This document shows, piece after piece, positions 9,732 through 23,985 of a stretch of 64,000 nucleotides of DNA; the first letter of the stretch is position 1; each line of letters opens with the position of its first letter. The notes under the pieces were generated by a model. That model was not told the DNA's origin. It made no database searches and saw only the letters and a program-made list of their open reading frames with translations. Location: NCBI GenBank assembly GCA_947561715.1, contig OX387200.1, positions 18,788,501 through 18,852,500 on the forward strand, read 5' to 3'. The position numbers and the translations under genes are program-made. The DNA comes from Ascidia mentula. Its lineage: Eukaryota > Chordata > Ascidiacea > Phlebobranchia > Ascidiidae.

Positions 9732-12505
9732 TCATTCAGGCGGCGGTGACACGTAGGCGGCAGTCTGAAGTGCCACGTTGCTCCTCTTCTCTAATTGGTC
9801 GAAAAAGTGGGCGGTTTCCTTTCTGTCGCTTGAACGAACATCCATCCACTTCCACAGTGACAGCACCATCACAGCAAGGGTGACGAGCATATCGATCAAA
9901 AACAACACGACTACGTCTGGAACCCGCTTGATGGCGCACAAGAAACACTCGTGTTGGAACGGGATCTCGCATCTACACAGAAAATGAATTAGAGTTATAA
10001 CAGCGAAATTTGGACTTTGGAGTAAAGCAACAACATATCTCATGCCACTGAATGTATATTGACTTGGTGATTAGCTTCAGTGCTGCAACGTTTCGGCCGC
10101 GAGCTACATACGTTATTTATGTCTTATACGTAACAATGTTGGTGGAAAATATAAACAAATTTATTTTGACCGCTTGTGTTCAACTTGACTGGGGTAAAAT
10201 ACAAACATGCAGACTACTCAATTGGACAAAGCAAAGGTAACCTTTCTTTGGGTGACCATTCGCTCCTGGATAAAACATTTTCTCACCCAAAGGTTTCCGA
10301 AACTATGACGTCACCGATGACAGAGCAGAAAAACCACGTCATCAAGGAACCAAACATAACTAGTGCCAATAAACACGTTCCGAGCTGTTTCAAGGCGTAC
10401 ATCTTCAGTAGAAACGTGCTGTCAAAGTTTTTCTTGTCGCACCACAAATATATCATCGTCTCATGCAGAGGAGCCTTGATCACCTTTCGCTTCGGGGCGT
10501 TTTTGTCAGGTGTGAACGGTGCAAGTATGAAAGCTTAAAGTTGTGCATTGGGAGTTAGGCGTGGCAAAATGGTTCAAATATGCTGGAATACCTATGAAAT
10601 ATTCTGTTGGAAATAGTTCATATATTTGTATACAACATGATTTGTTGCAGTAAAACGCAATCGGGTTATGAGGACCTTTAAAAACCATGTGGTTAACAAG
10701 ACAAAAATGACACTAGTTACCTACTAGAAAGAATGTACGGCAGGTGGTGAAGGGATGCGAAGTTTTCGTAACAAAGCATAGAGAAGAAATTCCTATCCCT
10801 CATATTGCCCGCCACAAATCTTTCAACGAATCCAAGTTTCGGTGGTAAATCCTGAAAAAGACACAATGGTCACTCCACTAAACAGTATTTTTGTTATTTA
10901 GGCTTGTGCTTTCATGGTCGCTAATATTAAACCAACAGGGCAAAACTTCCTATTTTTACGTGCTTTTGGATTCCCTGTAATCACATAGGTTCTACGACGG
11001 GAAGATATGTAATTGCAGTGGTGCACCATTCGGTAACAGTTAACATGTTGTAAGGAAGCAACATTTTGCACATGCCGGTAGGTATTATACTATCCCTTAA
11101 AACGAAAAACAAACACTGGATATAACATTCTAATATTATCTCTAGATATAAATTGCCTTATTTTGTGGACCGTCGCCACTTGCTTCGCCTTTGTCGTCTT
11201 CGGTTTGTGGAACTGTAGATAACTGCACTTGTTCTGCAAAACACCGAAGTAACACTGATTTGGGGCGAAGTTCCACGTTCATTATGTAATAGAGAAATTC
11301 TTACCGCCGTTCTCGCTTGGAGAACCATATCCATTTCCACAGCACGAAATTGTGACCCGGTTTAAACACGAGGTCGCAGGATTCTTCACCTTCTCGTTGC
11401 CCCATTCTGTTCTCCCATCTAGTGACGAGCTCGTGGCATCATAAGGCTTGAATTTGTACTTCCCCATGGGCACTGTTTTCACTTTTTCAAAAATCTCATT
11501 CAACAGAAGCTGCATGAACTTGAGATGACCAACCAGACGCGCACCAACGCGAAAATGCCAAAATGCTAACGGAGATGCGAAAAGAAAAGCCTAAATAAGT
11601 GACAGACGTTATGGGATGGGTGCTCTGAATGGTTATAAATATACCTGGCAGCACCAGCAATGAGTTATGGAATACTTTCAGGAGCGGTACCGAAGAAAGA
11701 CTTTATTTCAAATATTTCGTTAAAGTTGGGCAAAACGATACGCACAAAAAGTCGAAGTATTCTTGGACAATTACGTTTATTTTTTAAATAAACCTACTTT
11801 CAAGTTTTTTTTACCTGTACAAACATTAGGTAAGGCAAAGCTTTCAGAAATCGCTTCAAATTCGCCGGATCGGTCAAAATATCGTCGGAGGAATCCAGCG
11901 TGACATTGCATGAAGAAGAACTGCTTATGGTCGTCTGGTCGTGAGCCCAACAGTAGGTTGTCGCAAAGCTGATAAACTCACCGCTTGCGTCAGCATTTGA
12001 GGTTGCCGGATGGCAGACGAGACTGTTAGCTAATAGTAGGTTTTTATTTTAAAGTCAAAACGGATGGAATGTTGGATTTCATACGAGGAGAATATTAGAA
12101 AATTTTTTATTATGATTGTACAGTAAAAGTTAAAACAGCAATCGATTACCCAATAACATAGCTTCAGTGGAAATGTTCAAAGTCCGCATAGTAACGGAAC
12201 TAAGGCGTATATCCAGCTTATGAATCAATTAGTGATGTTTAAAACCTATCTTGCATTGACAAGTTGTGAAATTGGGGATGTTTAACATTTTGCATCATCC
12301 AAAATACCCAATTCAAGAAATGAAAGGAATAATAATAATACTTACAAGATAGATCTCCTATTTTCGCAATAACAGCAAGGAATAATAATGTGTAAACGCC
12401 GAGCAATCTTATGAGGCGATCCGTTCCCAATTCGATCACCACTTCACGCTCATGCTGCTTCGAAATGGAATCCAGAGAATCGGCGAGATTTCTACCTTGG
12501 TCCAT
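9732..12505 (-). CDS. PANX-like: Pannexin family channel protein (pannexin A), 7 exons
   Basis: Reverse-strand exons 12505-12346, 12029-11815, 11590-11305, 11233-11157, 10851-10725, 10533-10287 and 9972-9732 join in phase to about 450 residues (human PANX1 is 426). Four membrane segments are visible: RLIRLLGVYTLLFLAVIA, LKALPYLMFVQ running into LFASPLAFWHF, ALKQLGTCLLALVMFG, and VVVLFLIDMLVTLAVMVL. Two cysteines fall in the first extracellular loop (LVCHP, TYCWAH) and two in the second (GCEIPFQHECF). FMQLLLNEIFEKVKTV matches the pannexin cytoplasmic loop. Pannexins form large-pore channels that release ATP. Phases require exon 11233-11157, absent from pannexin B and ending in a GC rather than a GT donor, so that exon is the least certain part. 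It is the paralogue of the gene at 50678-53343. Confidence 0.83.
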
Positions 12506-12878
12506 TTAGTAATGTGTACAAGGTTTAACAAAACAAGATGCTGAAAGGTTAAAATCAACATTGTTACAAGCCTGACAAGTCCATGAATTTTAACCCCACT
12601 GCCAGCGTGAATTTTCCTTGTCCGGAAAAAAGTGACTTAATCAAAACAAAACATACTTACAAAATGCGATTTACAGCGCACCTGAACAACGAAATGTGTA
12701 TTAATATCCCAAAACCGGACGAAATATGATTTTAAAGTTTTGACTTTTAACATTAAATCATATCCACTTGGCGGCAATATCTTCGTTGCATACAGGCGGT
12801 GCTAAGAGTGACACCAAACTACACCGCCATTACAAGCAGTATATACCGATCCATCAGCCAAAAAATTAAGTTCCAATA
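12506..12878. other. Upstream region of pannexin A
   Basis: No exon was recognised. A transposon insertion follows directly at 12879. Confidence 0.4.
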
Positions 12879-13298
12879 CTCCTACACGTGGGCGTATCCA
12901 GGGGGGGGTCCGAGGGGTCCGGACCCCCCCCCTTTTGAGAAATATTTTGGTCTTTTTTGATAACTAAACAAACGCCACTTAGTTTTTTGTCAGTTTACGG
13001 ACGAAACGTCGTTTTTCAGTGGCCACGTTGTTATGATAAGCGGTTTACTTGCGTGAAAGTCAATTAGTTTAGTTGTTAAACTTTGAAAGCAGTACCTTGC
13101 ATCGAATGTTCCATAACGTTACACAATTGCGCAAGCAAGAAAGCCACCGTTTATATGACGATTGGCGAGAACACTGGCGTTTGTATTTTGCGATTCTCGC
13201 CTACAATTAACCTTAGTTTATACCTGAAAATCGGGGAATTCCCTAAAAAATTTGGACCCCCCCCTTTAAAAATTCCTGGATACGCCCCTGCTCCTACA
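12879..13298. mobile_element. Non-autonomous hAT-type DNA transposon
   Basis: The element spans 12887-13290 (404 bp). Its ends are imperfect 16-bp inverted repeats: left CGTGGGCGTATCCAGG, right the complement of CAGGGGCGTATCCAGG. It is flanked on both sides by the 8-bp direct repeat CTCCTACA (12879-12886 and 13291-13298), as expected for hAT insertions. G-runs and C-runs lie just inside the ends. It has no transposase, so it must have been moved by an enzyme encoded elsewhere. Confidence 0.88.
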
Positions 13299-15052
13299 TA
13301 CGACTAAGGCAAATGCAAAACTCCTTTTATCGCTTTCCACTTATTATCGATTTACTCGTTTTATCATATCCGCCAGGGTTGTGAGACAAACACTTCGCTT
13401 GCAATCATCTGAACGTAGAAGCGACTAAGTTGAAATGCCAGTCCATGTATGTTTTTTTATCGCGTTTCCTTCTATATGTAGAAATATAGGCGAAATATAT
13501 TAAACAAAAAATAGCTAATGACAAACAGGTAATGCATTTTTTACATGCGTTAAACATACACATTTGATGGTATGCATTTCGTTAAATAACCTTATAATGC
13601 GTCCTGAAACTCTACATTAGTTATTTTACCTTACTCTTTCATTTTTTGTCGCTTTGTGTCCCTAAATCTCTTATATACCACTAAACAAAATGACCTTGTG
13701 CTAAAACATAGTTTAAATCCTTCGCTTTTTAATTAAGTGAAAGTCAAACATTTCAAATACTTTTCTCAACACAATTGACATTCCCTCTAACATGCGAACT
13801 GAAGTTACCCGATGGTGAGTGACAACACACGTGCGCACTAAACTGCAGTGTATTGATAATGAGAAACATTTAACTGGGGTAACGTGTAACGCACAACAGC
13901 ACAATTTCGGCAATTTTGCGACAATATATATATGTATAAAATCTCTCCGGGTATTCTGTGGCACTCAAAGACCCAACTTTTGTCAAGTTCTCTGGTAACG
14001 CGAAAACATTAGGCATTTGAGTGCCACAGACAGCCTGACTTTGAAACCATTTTTTTTATGTGCTACTTCTTCGGAAAATACACAAACAACGAAAGCTTAA
14101 TGCAAAATCTTCACTGCTTTTGCGAAACACATAAACTGCAAGTTCTACGTTAACGAATATAGCAGGGCAACCACAAGTACTGACCGCCCTTGTTCTCAAG
14201 ACAAGCCTGCAGACAAAACCAGCACGTTGTTCGGACCAAGAAAAGAAACGCAGACAGAGTCAGGAGAATGGCGTTGGGTAAATCAACGAAGCGTTGCAAA
14301 CTTACTGATCCGTAGAATATGACGTCAAAAACTATGTTTTGTCGCTATACTAACAGTCACATACGCATGTAAACGAAATAAACACAACATACTCATGGTT
14401 ATGCCAATGTATTTTGCAGTTAAAAATGTTAAACATGCACAACTAATGTTAAAAATTCCACTGGATATTGTATGTACATGAAAAAAGTCGAAAGCACTAC
14501 TTTTTAGAAAGTCAATACATCTAAGCGATTGTGGCAATGGACTCGATCAATGCAAATTGTACACAAAGCACAACAACAAAAAGACACAGATAACCATCGC
14601 CGTTCCCAAGACAGAAAGACAGACAGATTATACCAGCACCTGAATAGTTTGTTTCAAAAGAAAACGCAGAGGAGACAGCTTGAGAGTAGGAGAGTGGAAG
14701 AGTGAGAAAGGTGAGTGAATCAACCAAGCGTTGCAAAAGTTCTGGAGCGAAAAAACTACGGTTAAAAACAGGTCTTGTGATGAGAAAAGCAGGACTTGAC
14801 ATACACAGCAATATTAGAACGTCAGTGGACTTAGTTTGATGATCATTCATTTCGCCTGAGGCATGAAGAAAGTTTAAAGTTTGGTTTTGCCGAGTCTTGC
14901 AAGCATAAAACGACTGAAGCAAAACAATTTGAATGAATACGAGAAGCAATATGTACATTATTATCAAGCATTCACTTGTCGCAGCAATTATTCCGTTGGA
15001 TGATTATTACAACTTGCAATAATATCTTACAACTTAGCAGTAATATGTTTCA
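13299..15052. other. Gene-poor region with a local duplication
   Basis: A segment of about 160 bp near 14155-14315 recurs in diverged form at about 14570-14760, both containing AGCGTTGCAAA on the + strand. The reverse strand has long hydrophobic reading frames there (for example 14521-14967), but I could not build a phased gene or recognise a family, so I treat it as duplicated non-coding or decayed DNA. Confidence 0.4.
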
Positions 15053-15832
15053 TCATTGAGAAAATACGTAAATCGACCGGTTGGCCAAATCCATTGCTAC
15101 AAAATGCCCTTTGTTGCCGGCATTCAACTCCTTGCTGTCAGAAAGGTTTGAGTTTGGTGAGAAATAGAACGGCCCACATCCTGCAACAACGTAAAATTAA
15201 GCGACAATTACAAACATAAAAATTACCCAAACTGGAAAGGTTAACACAAGTTCTTCTGCCATAATTTGTCAAAATAAATTGTGTTACAGTATATCCAATT
15301 ACTACAGTATGCCTTATTTTTCGATAAGAATTTGATAATTGAAAGCTTGTAAATTAAATTAAAGTACACATCTAAAAAAATATAAAGTTTTTCTTGAGAC
15401 TGTGTAAGTTTCTAATAAAATGTTCATGGGGCCTGCAAAACCATTTTAAATAGTCTCTACTGCGAAGTGAGTTTACATCAGGCCTACCTCCAATCATCTC
15501 TTTCGCCTTTTTGATCATTTGTTCAGCAAATGTATCACTCTCCAATGCATCTTCAACGAAAATTTCGTCCGCCGGGATATTTTTGTCGCCTTCTGCAAAA
15601 CGCAAAAAACACCATATGCAACCAGAAGCGAAGAGACTGGAAGTTTGTGAATATTCATCATGTTTTTAACAAGATATAGGCATCGTTTCTCTTCGATTTC
15701 GACACCAGTTAAGCCTTCTTGGTGAACACCGTTTGATGGCATCAAGGCAAATAATATACGATCTTTATGTGCGTAGTGCGGTGAAAAGCTTGATAAGAAC
15801 CAGATATACTTACTTCGGAAGTAGACGGGCAT
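15053..15832 (-). CDS. Small protein of unrecognised family X, diverged member (X1)
   Basis: Exons 15832-15814, 15592-15488 and 15180-15053 (19, 105 and 128 bp) join in phase to 83 residues. The start MPVYFRKGDK corresponds to MKxVYI in other members. The middle exon has the family signature FVEDALESDTFAEQM. The last exon begins CGPFYFSPNSNLSD, keeps the GNK and ends SIYVFSQ in place of NLFIFKK. The three-exon plan and both intron phases equal those of X2-X6. There is no signal peptide or membrane segment, so it is probably intracellular. The function is unknown. It is the most divergent copy and lies 8 kb from the next member, so it may be the oldest. Confidence 0.7.
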
Positions 15833-16931
15833 GATGCTTACAGCTGTGGATGTCGATGCTTCTGCTAAGGTCAAAAGTTTTACTACAAACAACAGACGTC
15901 CGATAAATTCTGTAACTGATAATTGTTAAAACTTTCCGTCCACAACCAACAAAGCACTTACATATATACATACTGTATAAGTAACATAGAAGCATAAAGA
16001 TAAAATTTTAAAAAATTAGTGTATGTTCGCCACTAACATTCTGTTCACTAAAATATAATGACAAAGCTTAAACGGGGCTTTGATTTTTCGCTTGGCTGGT
16101 CCACTAAGCATAAATTAGCCTTGATCAGCAGTTAATGTTGCCAGTATATCCAACAAAGCTTGTATACAGTCTGCAGCCCATGTTACAAGCTTGGTACTTT
16201 CGGAACAAGTTTTACCTATTTAAGTCAAAATGACAAGAGCAGCGTACCTAAACACAAACAAGGTTTGCATAGTGAGTTTCTGTTCTGCTTCACAAATATG
16301 CAAAAACTGATTCAACGGTATACGAGATTGCGTTGGTAACATGCGTTGACTGGCTGGCGCAACTACCAGCACGTGCTGTTAAATCTGCAAACGTCTGGCT
16401 TCAAAATACACAGGAAGCAATAGACTGGGAGTTAGCCGTTTAGCTTGCGTAACGCACACTATAGAAATGAAGGGGTGCTTTCAGTTGGTGTTGGACTTAA
16501 AGGAAAGTAGCTAAATCCCTGGAACTTGTTCTATTTACCAGTATAGGATATCTCAAATCTGTATCTAGAACGTGGTACATGGTGCTCTAGGTTAGCTATT
16601 TTCTACATCAGTCAGCAAAGTATACTTAATAGCGCTGTAATAGACATTGATTTGTGGGAGACATCTTACCGTGTACCCGTCACTACAAATCACTGCAAAT
16701 CGAATTACGCGTTCTGCACGTTTTAAGGTTTGCATTTTAATCAGCCAGAAGTGTTTTTACCAAAAGTCTAATAAAAATATTTCTCACATAACTGCTATAA
16801 ATTGATGAAATTAGGTACTAGCATTATTTTTTTTTTGATAAAAAATAACTGATGTTTATTTCTCTAAAACCATGCAACAAAACTCCTGATGACAAGCTAG
16901 GTAAAAAAAATGCAAAGCAGCAATAATTACA
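15833..16931. other. Intergenic, no gene seen
   Basis: AT-rich DNA with no recognisable exon on either strand. Confidence 0.4.
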
Positions 16932-17187
16932 TCAGTAAATAAATGTAAGAACGTTTTCCTTGCACCGTCTCTGACTGAGAAATGGCGTCTTGTTGACACC
17001 AAAACTCGGACGAAAGTTCTTCTTTTCAGCTGACTTTTTTCTTCCTCCCCTCCTGCTCCCACTCCTTCGTGCTTCAATGGCCACGAAAAGAATTTGTTTC
17101 TTCTTCTTGTTTCTTTCAAAGTTTCGTTTCGCCAAACATTGCTTGTGACGTAAAGATTTTCCACTCCCATTTGCTCCTGGGAGTTTT
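16932..17187 (-). other. Very basic reading frame of unknown status
   Basis: The reverse strand is open from a TAA near 17190 down to a TGA at 16932. It includes KRNFERNKKKKQILFVAIE followed by Arg/Lys/Gly-rich and Ser/Phe/Pro segments. The LFVAI-then-basic pattern loosely recalls the C-terminal end of fibroblast growth factors, but the core residues are not clear and no upstream exon was found. It could equally be chance. Confidence 0.15.
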
Positions 17188-17456
17188 TATATTTCTTCTG
17201 TACAAATTGTGACTCGGATCACGAGTCATGGCAACAAATATCTACCTGTATCACTTTGTTTATTCACATTGCCCTAAAATATAATAAGAAGCTTGGCATT
17301 AACCCAAAATTGTTTGTGTACCTATCGGTCATGCTTGAGCATTTGCCTAACCGCCAGAGCGCGCTAAAGAAAATTTTCGTTATTTCAAACTACATCGCTT
17401 TTCAATCTTTAAATGTTAAAAAACAAACTTAATTTTATTCGAAACGCAAGTGATAC
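17188..17456. other. Intergenic, no gene seen
   Basis: Nothing was recognised between the basic reading frame and the transposon insertion. Confidence 0.4.
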
Positions 17457-17937
17457 GTCTAATTCAGTGTTTCTCAAACTTTTTCCAATCACGTACCGCT
17501 CATTTGTTTTTTAATACACTGCGTACCACCGTATTACTATACCATAACTGTTATGACATAACACCAATGAATAACAATTTAGCCAATATCACCAGTTGCT
17601 TGGTTTTCTTTATTGGTGCATTTGTGACGCAATAGTATCAACGTGAAATTGTTGCACAGTTTAATATCAACGTGAAATTGTTGCACAGTTTAATATCAAC
17701 GTGAAATTGTTGCACAGTTGAATACACGATGTCAGAATTACTTCAACAGTGCAACAATTTCACGTTGATACTATTGCGTCACAAATACACAATAAAGAAA
17801 ACCGACATCATGTATTTGCAGCGGTTTTGGCTTCTGCAAAGTGCGGCAAATTGTGGACTAAATCGCGTACCACTTGAAAAGCTCTCGCGTACCACTAGTG
17901 GTACGCGTACCACAGTTTGAGAACCACTGGTCTAATT
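17457..17937. mobile_element. Non-autonomous hAT-type DNA transposon with internal repeats
   Basis: The element spans 17465-17929 (465 bp). It begins CAGTGTTTCTCAAACT and ends in the complement of CAGTGGTTCTCAAACT. A perfect 8-bp target duplication GTCTAATT flanks it (17457-17464 and 17930-17937). Inside, a 30-bp unit (AACGTGAAATTGTTGCACAG plus flank) is repeated about three times at 17637-17722. An inverted copy lies at about 17744-17776, so the transcript could fold into a hairpin. No coding capacity was seen. Confidence 0.9.
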
Positions 17938-18732
17938 GGATTCGCCGGTGAATTATCTTTTTCAATCCTCGAGCATTTGTAAACGAATTTGCCACGCCAA
18001 TGTAATGTGTTCTTTTGTTCATTGACATCATGAAACGTTGGTCAGTGATTTTAAAAAAGATTTCAACCCCGATTTAAGTTTGTTTTGTGGTTGTACATCT
18101 TATATGGGAACGAGTACAATAGTAAACAGTAGAGAACTTTAAATTTAGCGAGAACATTGCAACAGTTAAGAGCATAAACGGTAAAACGAATGATGGGATT
18201 CTCAGTTATGCACAAATTACGTTGCAAAATCTCCCAAGCAAACTCACAGAATACTGATAATATGAATTTTGTAAGCTGCTTGCAGATGGCCAACTGTTTC
18301 GACCTATAAGGTCTCACCAGTGCAGGTGGTGTGACTATCAGGCGACTTTGCCTATACCAAACTGCCAATACTGTTTGTGAACATGTATTTAAATATAGTT
18401 GCTCAGTATAAACCGTAAAAAATCATAACCCTGAGGAAGTATCGCCGGATGACAGACGAAACGTCGGTTTCAAATAAACACTTCAGAAACTTGAGTGGCA
18501 GAAGAACGATTCTGATTAATTAGTATGCCCGGGAGCAAAAATAGCAGTAGAAATAAATTAACCTTGTAGATAGTCTTTACGATGTTTAAAAACAGAAAAA
18601 TATATTTCGCCCTGAAAAGGGGACCGTAAGTACACAGTAATCTATCGGCAGCCTGCCAGGGTAGCTTGGTTCCATGATCCAGTAAAGTTTAAACTACTGA
18701 TTTTTCATCGGTATTGAAATATGTCCTATTCC
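17938..18732. other. Region downstream of ficolin with retroelement-like pieces
   Basis: Besides the hammerhead relic at 18270-18360, a palindromic GACGAAACGTC near 18455 resembles sequence often found at the ends of retroelements. No exon was recognised. Confidence 0.35.
18270..18360 (-). repeat. Decayed hammerhead-ribozyme repeat
   Basis: On the reverse strand the order is AGTCACACCACCTGCA, CTGGTGA (a hammerhead core box with one change from CTGATGA), a 5-bp stem GACCT/AGGTC around a short loop, GAAACAG, and CATCTGC. The cleavage-site GTC has become TGC, so this copy should be inactive. It shares order and sequence with the copies at 44285-44575 and 49460-49800. Confidence 0.6.
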
Positions 18733-21156
<2,424 letters not shown>

Positions 21157-23163
21157 TTTTACACGTTGTTTGTCCCAAGTACTCGTTAGTTAATATATGA
21201 AACCTTGCAAGCTGTGCAACCGACCAACTAAATTAATTGGCGCGTCATTCAATATCGCGTTCCCAAAGGGTTGCTATTTGCGTCACTGTCGTGTCTTTAC
21301 GCTCACATGACATGGCAACGAGTATTGGCAGTACGTAAGCAAAGTAAAGAAATTTGAGTTATCTGCATCAAAACGATTGTGTATAACGCAAGGCTACCGT
21401 TTACTTTATATTTAAACGCGATTGTTGTAAATGATGTGGATATATGAAAAACTTATAACAATTGCACCAACGGTGCCAAAAGTTTAAAGGTAGTTTGTTT
21501 GAATCCAAAGAGCAATTTTTTTACTATCTGTTGCAGCAAATACATAATCTCCAGGTTTTTGTGTAAACATAAGACAAAATTAAGATTACCGCTAGATGGC
21601 GAAAAGAGTGTACAGGAATGGTGCAAGTCGATGAGAGCGATTGACCGCATTGGTCAAGCGCCTGATTATAAACCAAGAAGAAATCGCAATTTTTTTTCGT
21701 GAACTCATTTTTGTACCATCGTGCGAGTTCCACCTAGGTGTTGAAAAATGCATTTAATCGTATCGTAAGTCAGCAGACTAACGCCGCTGTGCTATTCAAC
21801 TCCTTACATTGAGCTTGAACAAAACCTTTTCACTGCAAGTGGTTGTTCAAAGCAAGGTTTTCCATCAAAGTAAATGCGACAAATAAGGGGCGTGTCGTTC
21901 CATCAGCCAATCGTGTGATGGCATCGCATTCGGTTCCGGGCATTTCCGTGTGATGTAATTAATGCACTCGAAAGCTTCAAAACCATTCGGCTTAAAAAAC
22001 TTCAGCTTAAAATCGCAAAATGTGTTGACGTTGAACAAAGTTGGTTACCATTCCACGCTTTGTCGTAACCTTTTCTACCGTGGGTTTTGCTGGGTGTCAA
22101 CCAACCATTACGCGAGATAGCGCGGGGCGTATTTCACCCATGATGGGTAGTGATCACGTGACAATGCAAAGTAATGAATAACAGTTTTTTGAACCAATTC
22201 TCTGTTTGAAATTTGTTGGTCAAACCTTGAGTTTCGGTGAAACTTTGCCAGTTTTGTAAACAAACAAAACATTACCATTAACTTAAAAGGCATTTAGAGG
22301 ATTAAGCTGCTTGATTAGATTTATTTTGTTTGTGTCTGGTGGGCTTTTAGTCCGAATAAAAGTGTGCTGTTATGTGTGCGATTCGGCAGGGCAGCTGCGT
22401 GGGTCGTTCTTCACAGCAAAAACATAAGCTTTAAGCGTCTGCAACCGTCATTCTGTGGCAAAAGTCCAGTTTCTGGGAAGCAAAATAAGTTTGCAACATT
22501 GCAACTCTGTTTGGCAACTCGCCCATCTATGCAACTTTCGTCAATAATTACGTCATTCAAAACTTGTTGGTTTATGGATTGCAAATTCAAACATTTATCT
22601 GTATATTATATTTCAGCTTGGTGGCGGTACTAAAGTCTTTTTCTGCATGGTTTCTTATTTGAAACACGTTAGTATTTCCAATATATCCATATTTGACTCA
22701 AGTTACAAATTTGTTTGACTCCAAACTGACCCCATTCTTTCTGGCTGGAAAAATGCTTTTAATTGATTTTACTTAACATGACGTGTTGTTTATCAGGTAT
22801 TTTAGCACCCAACATACAATTACCAAATCATACCACAATAGTCGACAAAGTGCTCAATATAATAGTCGACAAAGTGCGTAATTATTCGACATTTTGTAAA
22901 TTGTTTTCTTGTGCCTGGTGCAAAGTCAACGTTAAGTTTTCCTGCGACTGTCGAATATGTTTAGATCAAAGTTTTCCCTTTCCACTTAAAATTGCAGTAA
23001 TTGCTCCAGATATTTGCTCAGAAATTAACTTTCACGTATCAAGTAATTGTTATTTATTTTTTGGGGAATACATCATGTATAAGGTTAGACGAACTACAAG
23101 TGCGGTTTCAACATACACCCACGAGCAGCTGCACATTGTGCACAAAGACAAATTGTACACATT
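21157..23163. other. Intergenic, no gene seen
   Basis: A truncated SINE fragment lies at about 21645-21700 (GGTCAAGCGCC then AACCAAGAAGAAA). No phased exons were found. The long + strand frame at 22763-23278 runs antisense through an exon of X2 and shows no domain. Confidence 0.45.
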
Positions 23164-23985
23164 CTACTTTTTGAATATGAAGAGGTTTTTTTCAGCGATC
23201 TCCCCTTTAAACTTGTCCTTATTTTCATCGTTTAGCATCGAAACTCCTGTTGTGAGGGATGGGTCCACAGTGAAGTAAAACGGTGGAGAAACTGAAAATA
23301 AAGCAAAGTTTATTGCATTACATAATCATTATTTACGCCACTTAATAGAATGTGAAACGTACTTTTTAATTAACCACACAGTTGCCCGAAAGCTGTTATT
23401 TCTGGGATATGTAAAAAAAAAATAGATTTAATGCCAAGGCAACAATTTTAACAAAAAATCGCAACAAGTTTGGGGTTTTACCTTCCAATACACCCTCGAT
23501 GTTGGAATTCATCAGTTGGGCAAAATTGGATGCATCTAAGGCGCTTTCGACAAAAAACTTGTCCATCACGATATTTGAGCCTTGCTCTTCAATGTACAAT
23601 TTGTTGTAAGTTATGAAGCATTATAAAACAGCACGAAACGCATAATCACAATCAAACATGTTCACTTGTTTTAATTTATTAGATTTTGCAGATACTAATT
23701 GCACAATACACATAACTTGAACCAAAACAATAAACTATCAAAAATTTCAAAAATTCAGACATTTACATGTGCAAAAGATACGACCTATAAGGACTCATCA
23801 GAGCAGCTGGGGACTGTGGCACCGAGCTAGCTATTAGACTAGCAGGCACACAAGTTTCCACTTTGTGGTACCTTCCGGTCAATCGACAATGCGTTGGGTA
23901 CCCAACTTAAACATTTATGTTCCTGGAAAGAAAATCAGTTCGTTTATTTCGTTAGGTACTTACTTTGTATGTACGCGTTCTTCAT
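23164..23985 (-). CDS. Small protein of unrecognised family X (X2)
   Basis: Exons 23985-23964 (22 bp), 23586-23482 (105 bp) and 23291-23164 (128 bp) join in phase to 84 residues. The protein starts MKNAYIQKQGSN. It has the middle-exon signature FFVESALDASNFAQLMN and a last exon of SPPFYFTVDPSLTTGV, ENKDKF and NLFIFKK at the stop. It lacks a signal peptide. The 3' splice site of exon 2 has a weak pyrimidine tract, so that edge is less certain. The first intron contains a decayed hammerhead repeat. Confidence 0.7.
23770..23860 (-). repeat. Decayed hammerhead-ribozyme repeat in an X2 intron
   Basis: The reverse strand shows CAGCTGCT, an intact CTGATGA box, a stem with GTCCT and AGGTC, then GTATC in place of GAAAC. 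Upstream CACAAAGTGGAAACTTG matches the equivalent part of the copies at 44.5 and 49.7 kb. Confidence 0.5.

Noticed and set aside
10176..10538. Forward frame of 120 codons
   Set aside because: It is antisense to a pannexin A membrane exon.
13020..13060. GACGAAACGTC palindrome as a hammerhead core
   Set aside because: It lacks a nearby CTGATGA box and stem III, and it lies inside a hAT element.
14521..14967. Reverse hydrophobic frame of 148 codons
   Set aside because: No phased neighbours, no recognisable family, and it overlaps a local duplication whose other copy is not open in the same way.
17635..17780. CRISPR-like short regular repeats
   Set aside because: This is an animal genome, and the units lie inside a hAT transposon without unique spacers.
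22763..23278. Longest continuous forward frame in the window (171 codons)
   Set aside because: It runs antisense through the well-supported last exon of X2, has no domain or splice context and has an ordinary AT-rich composition.
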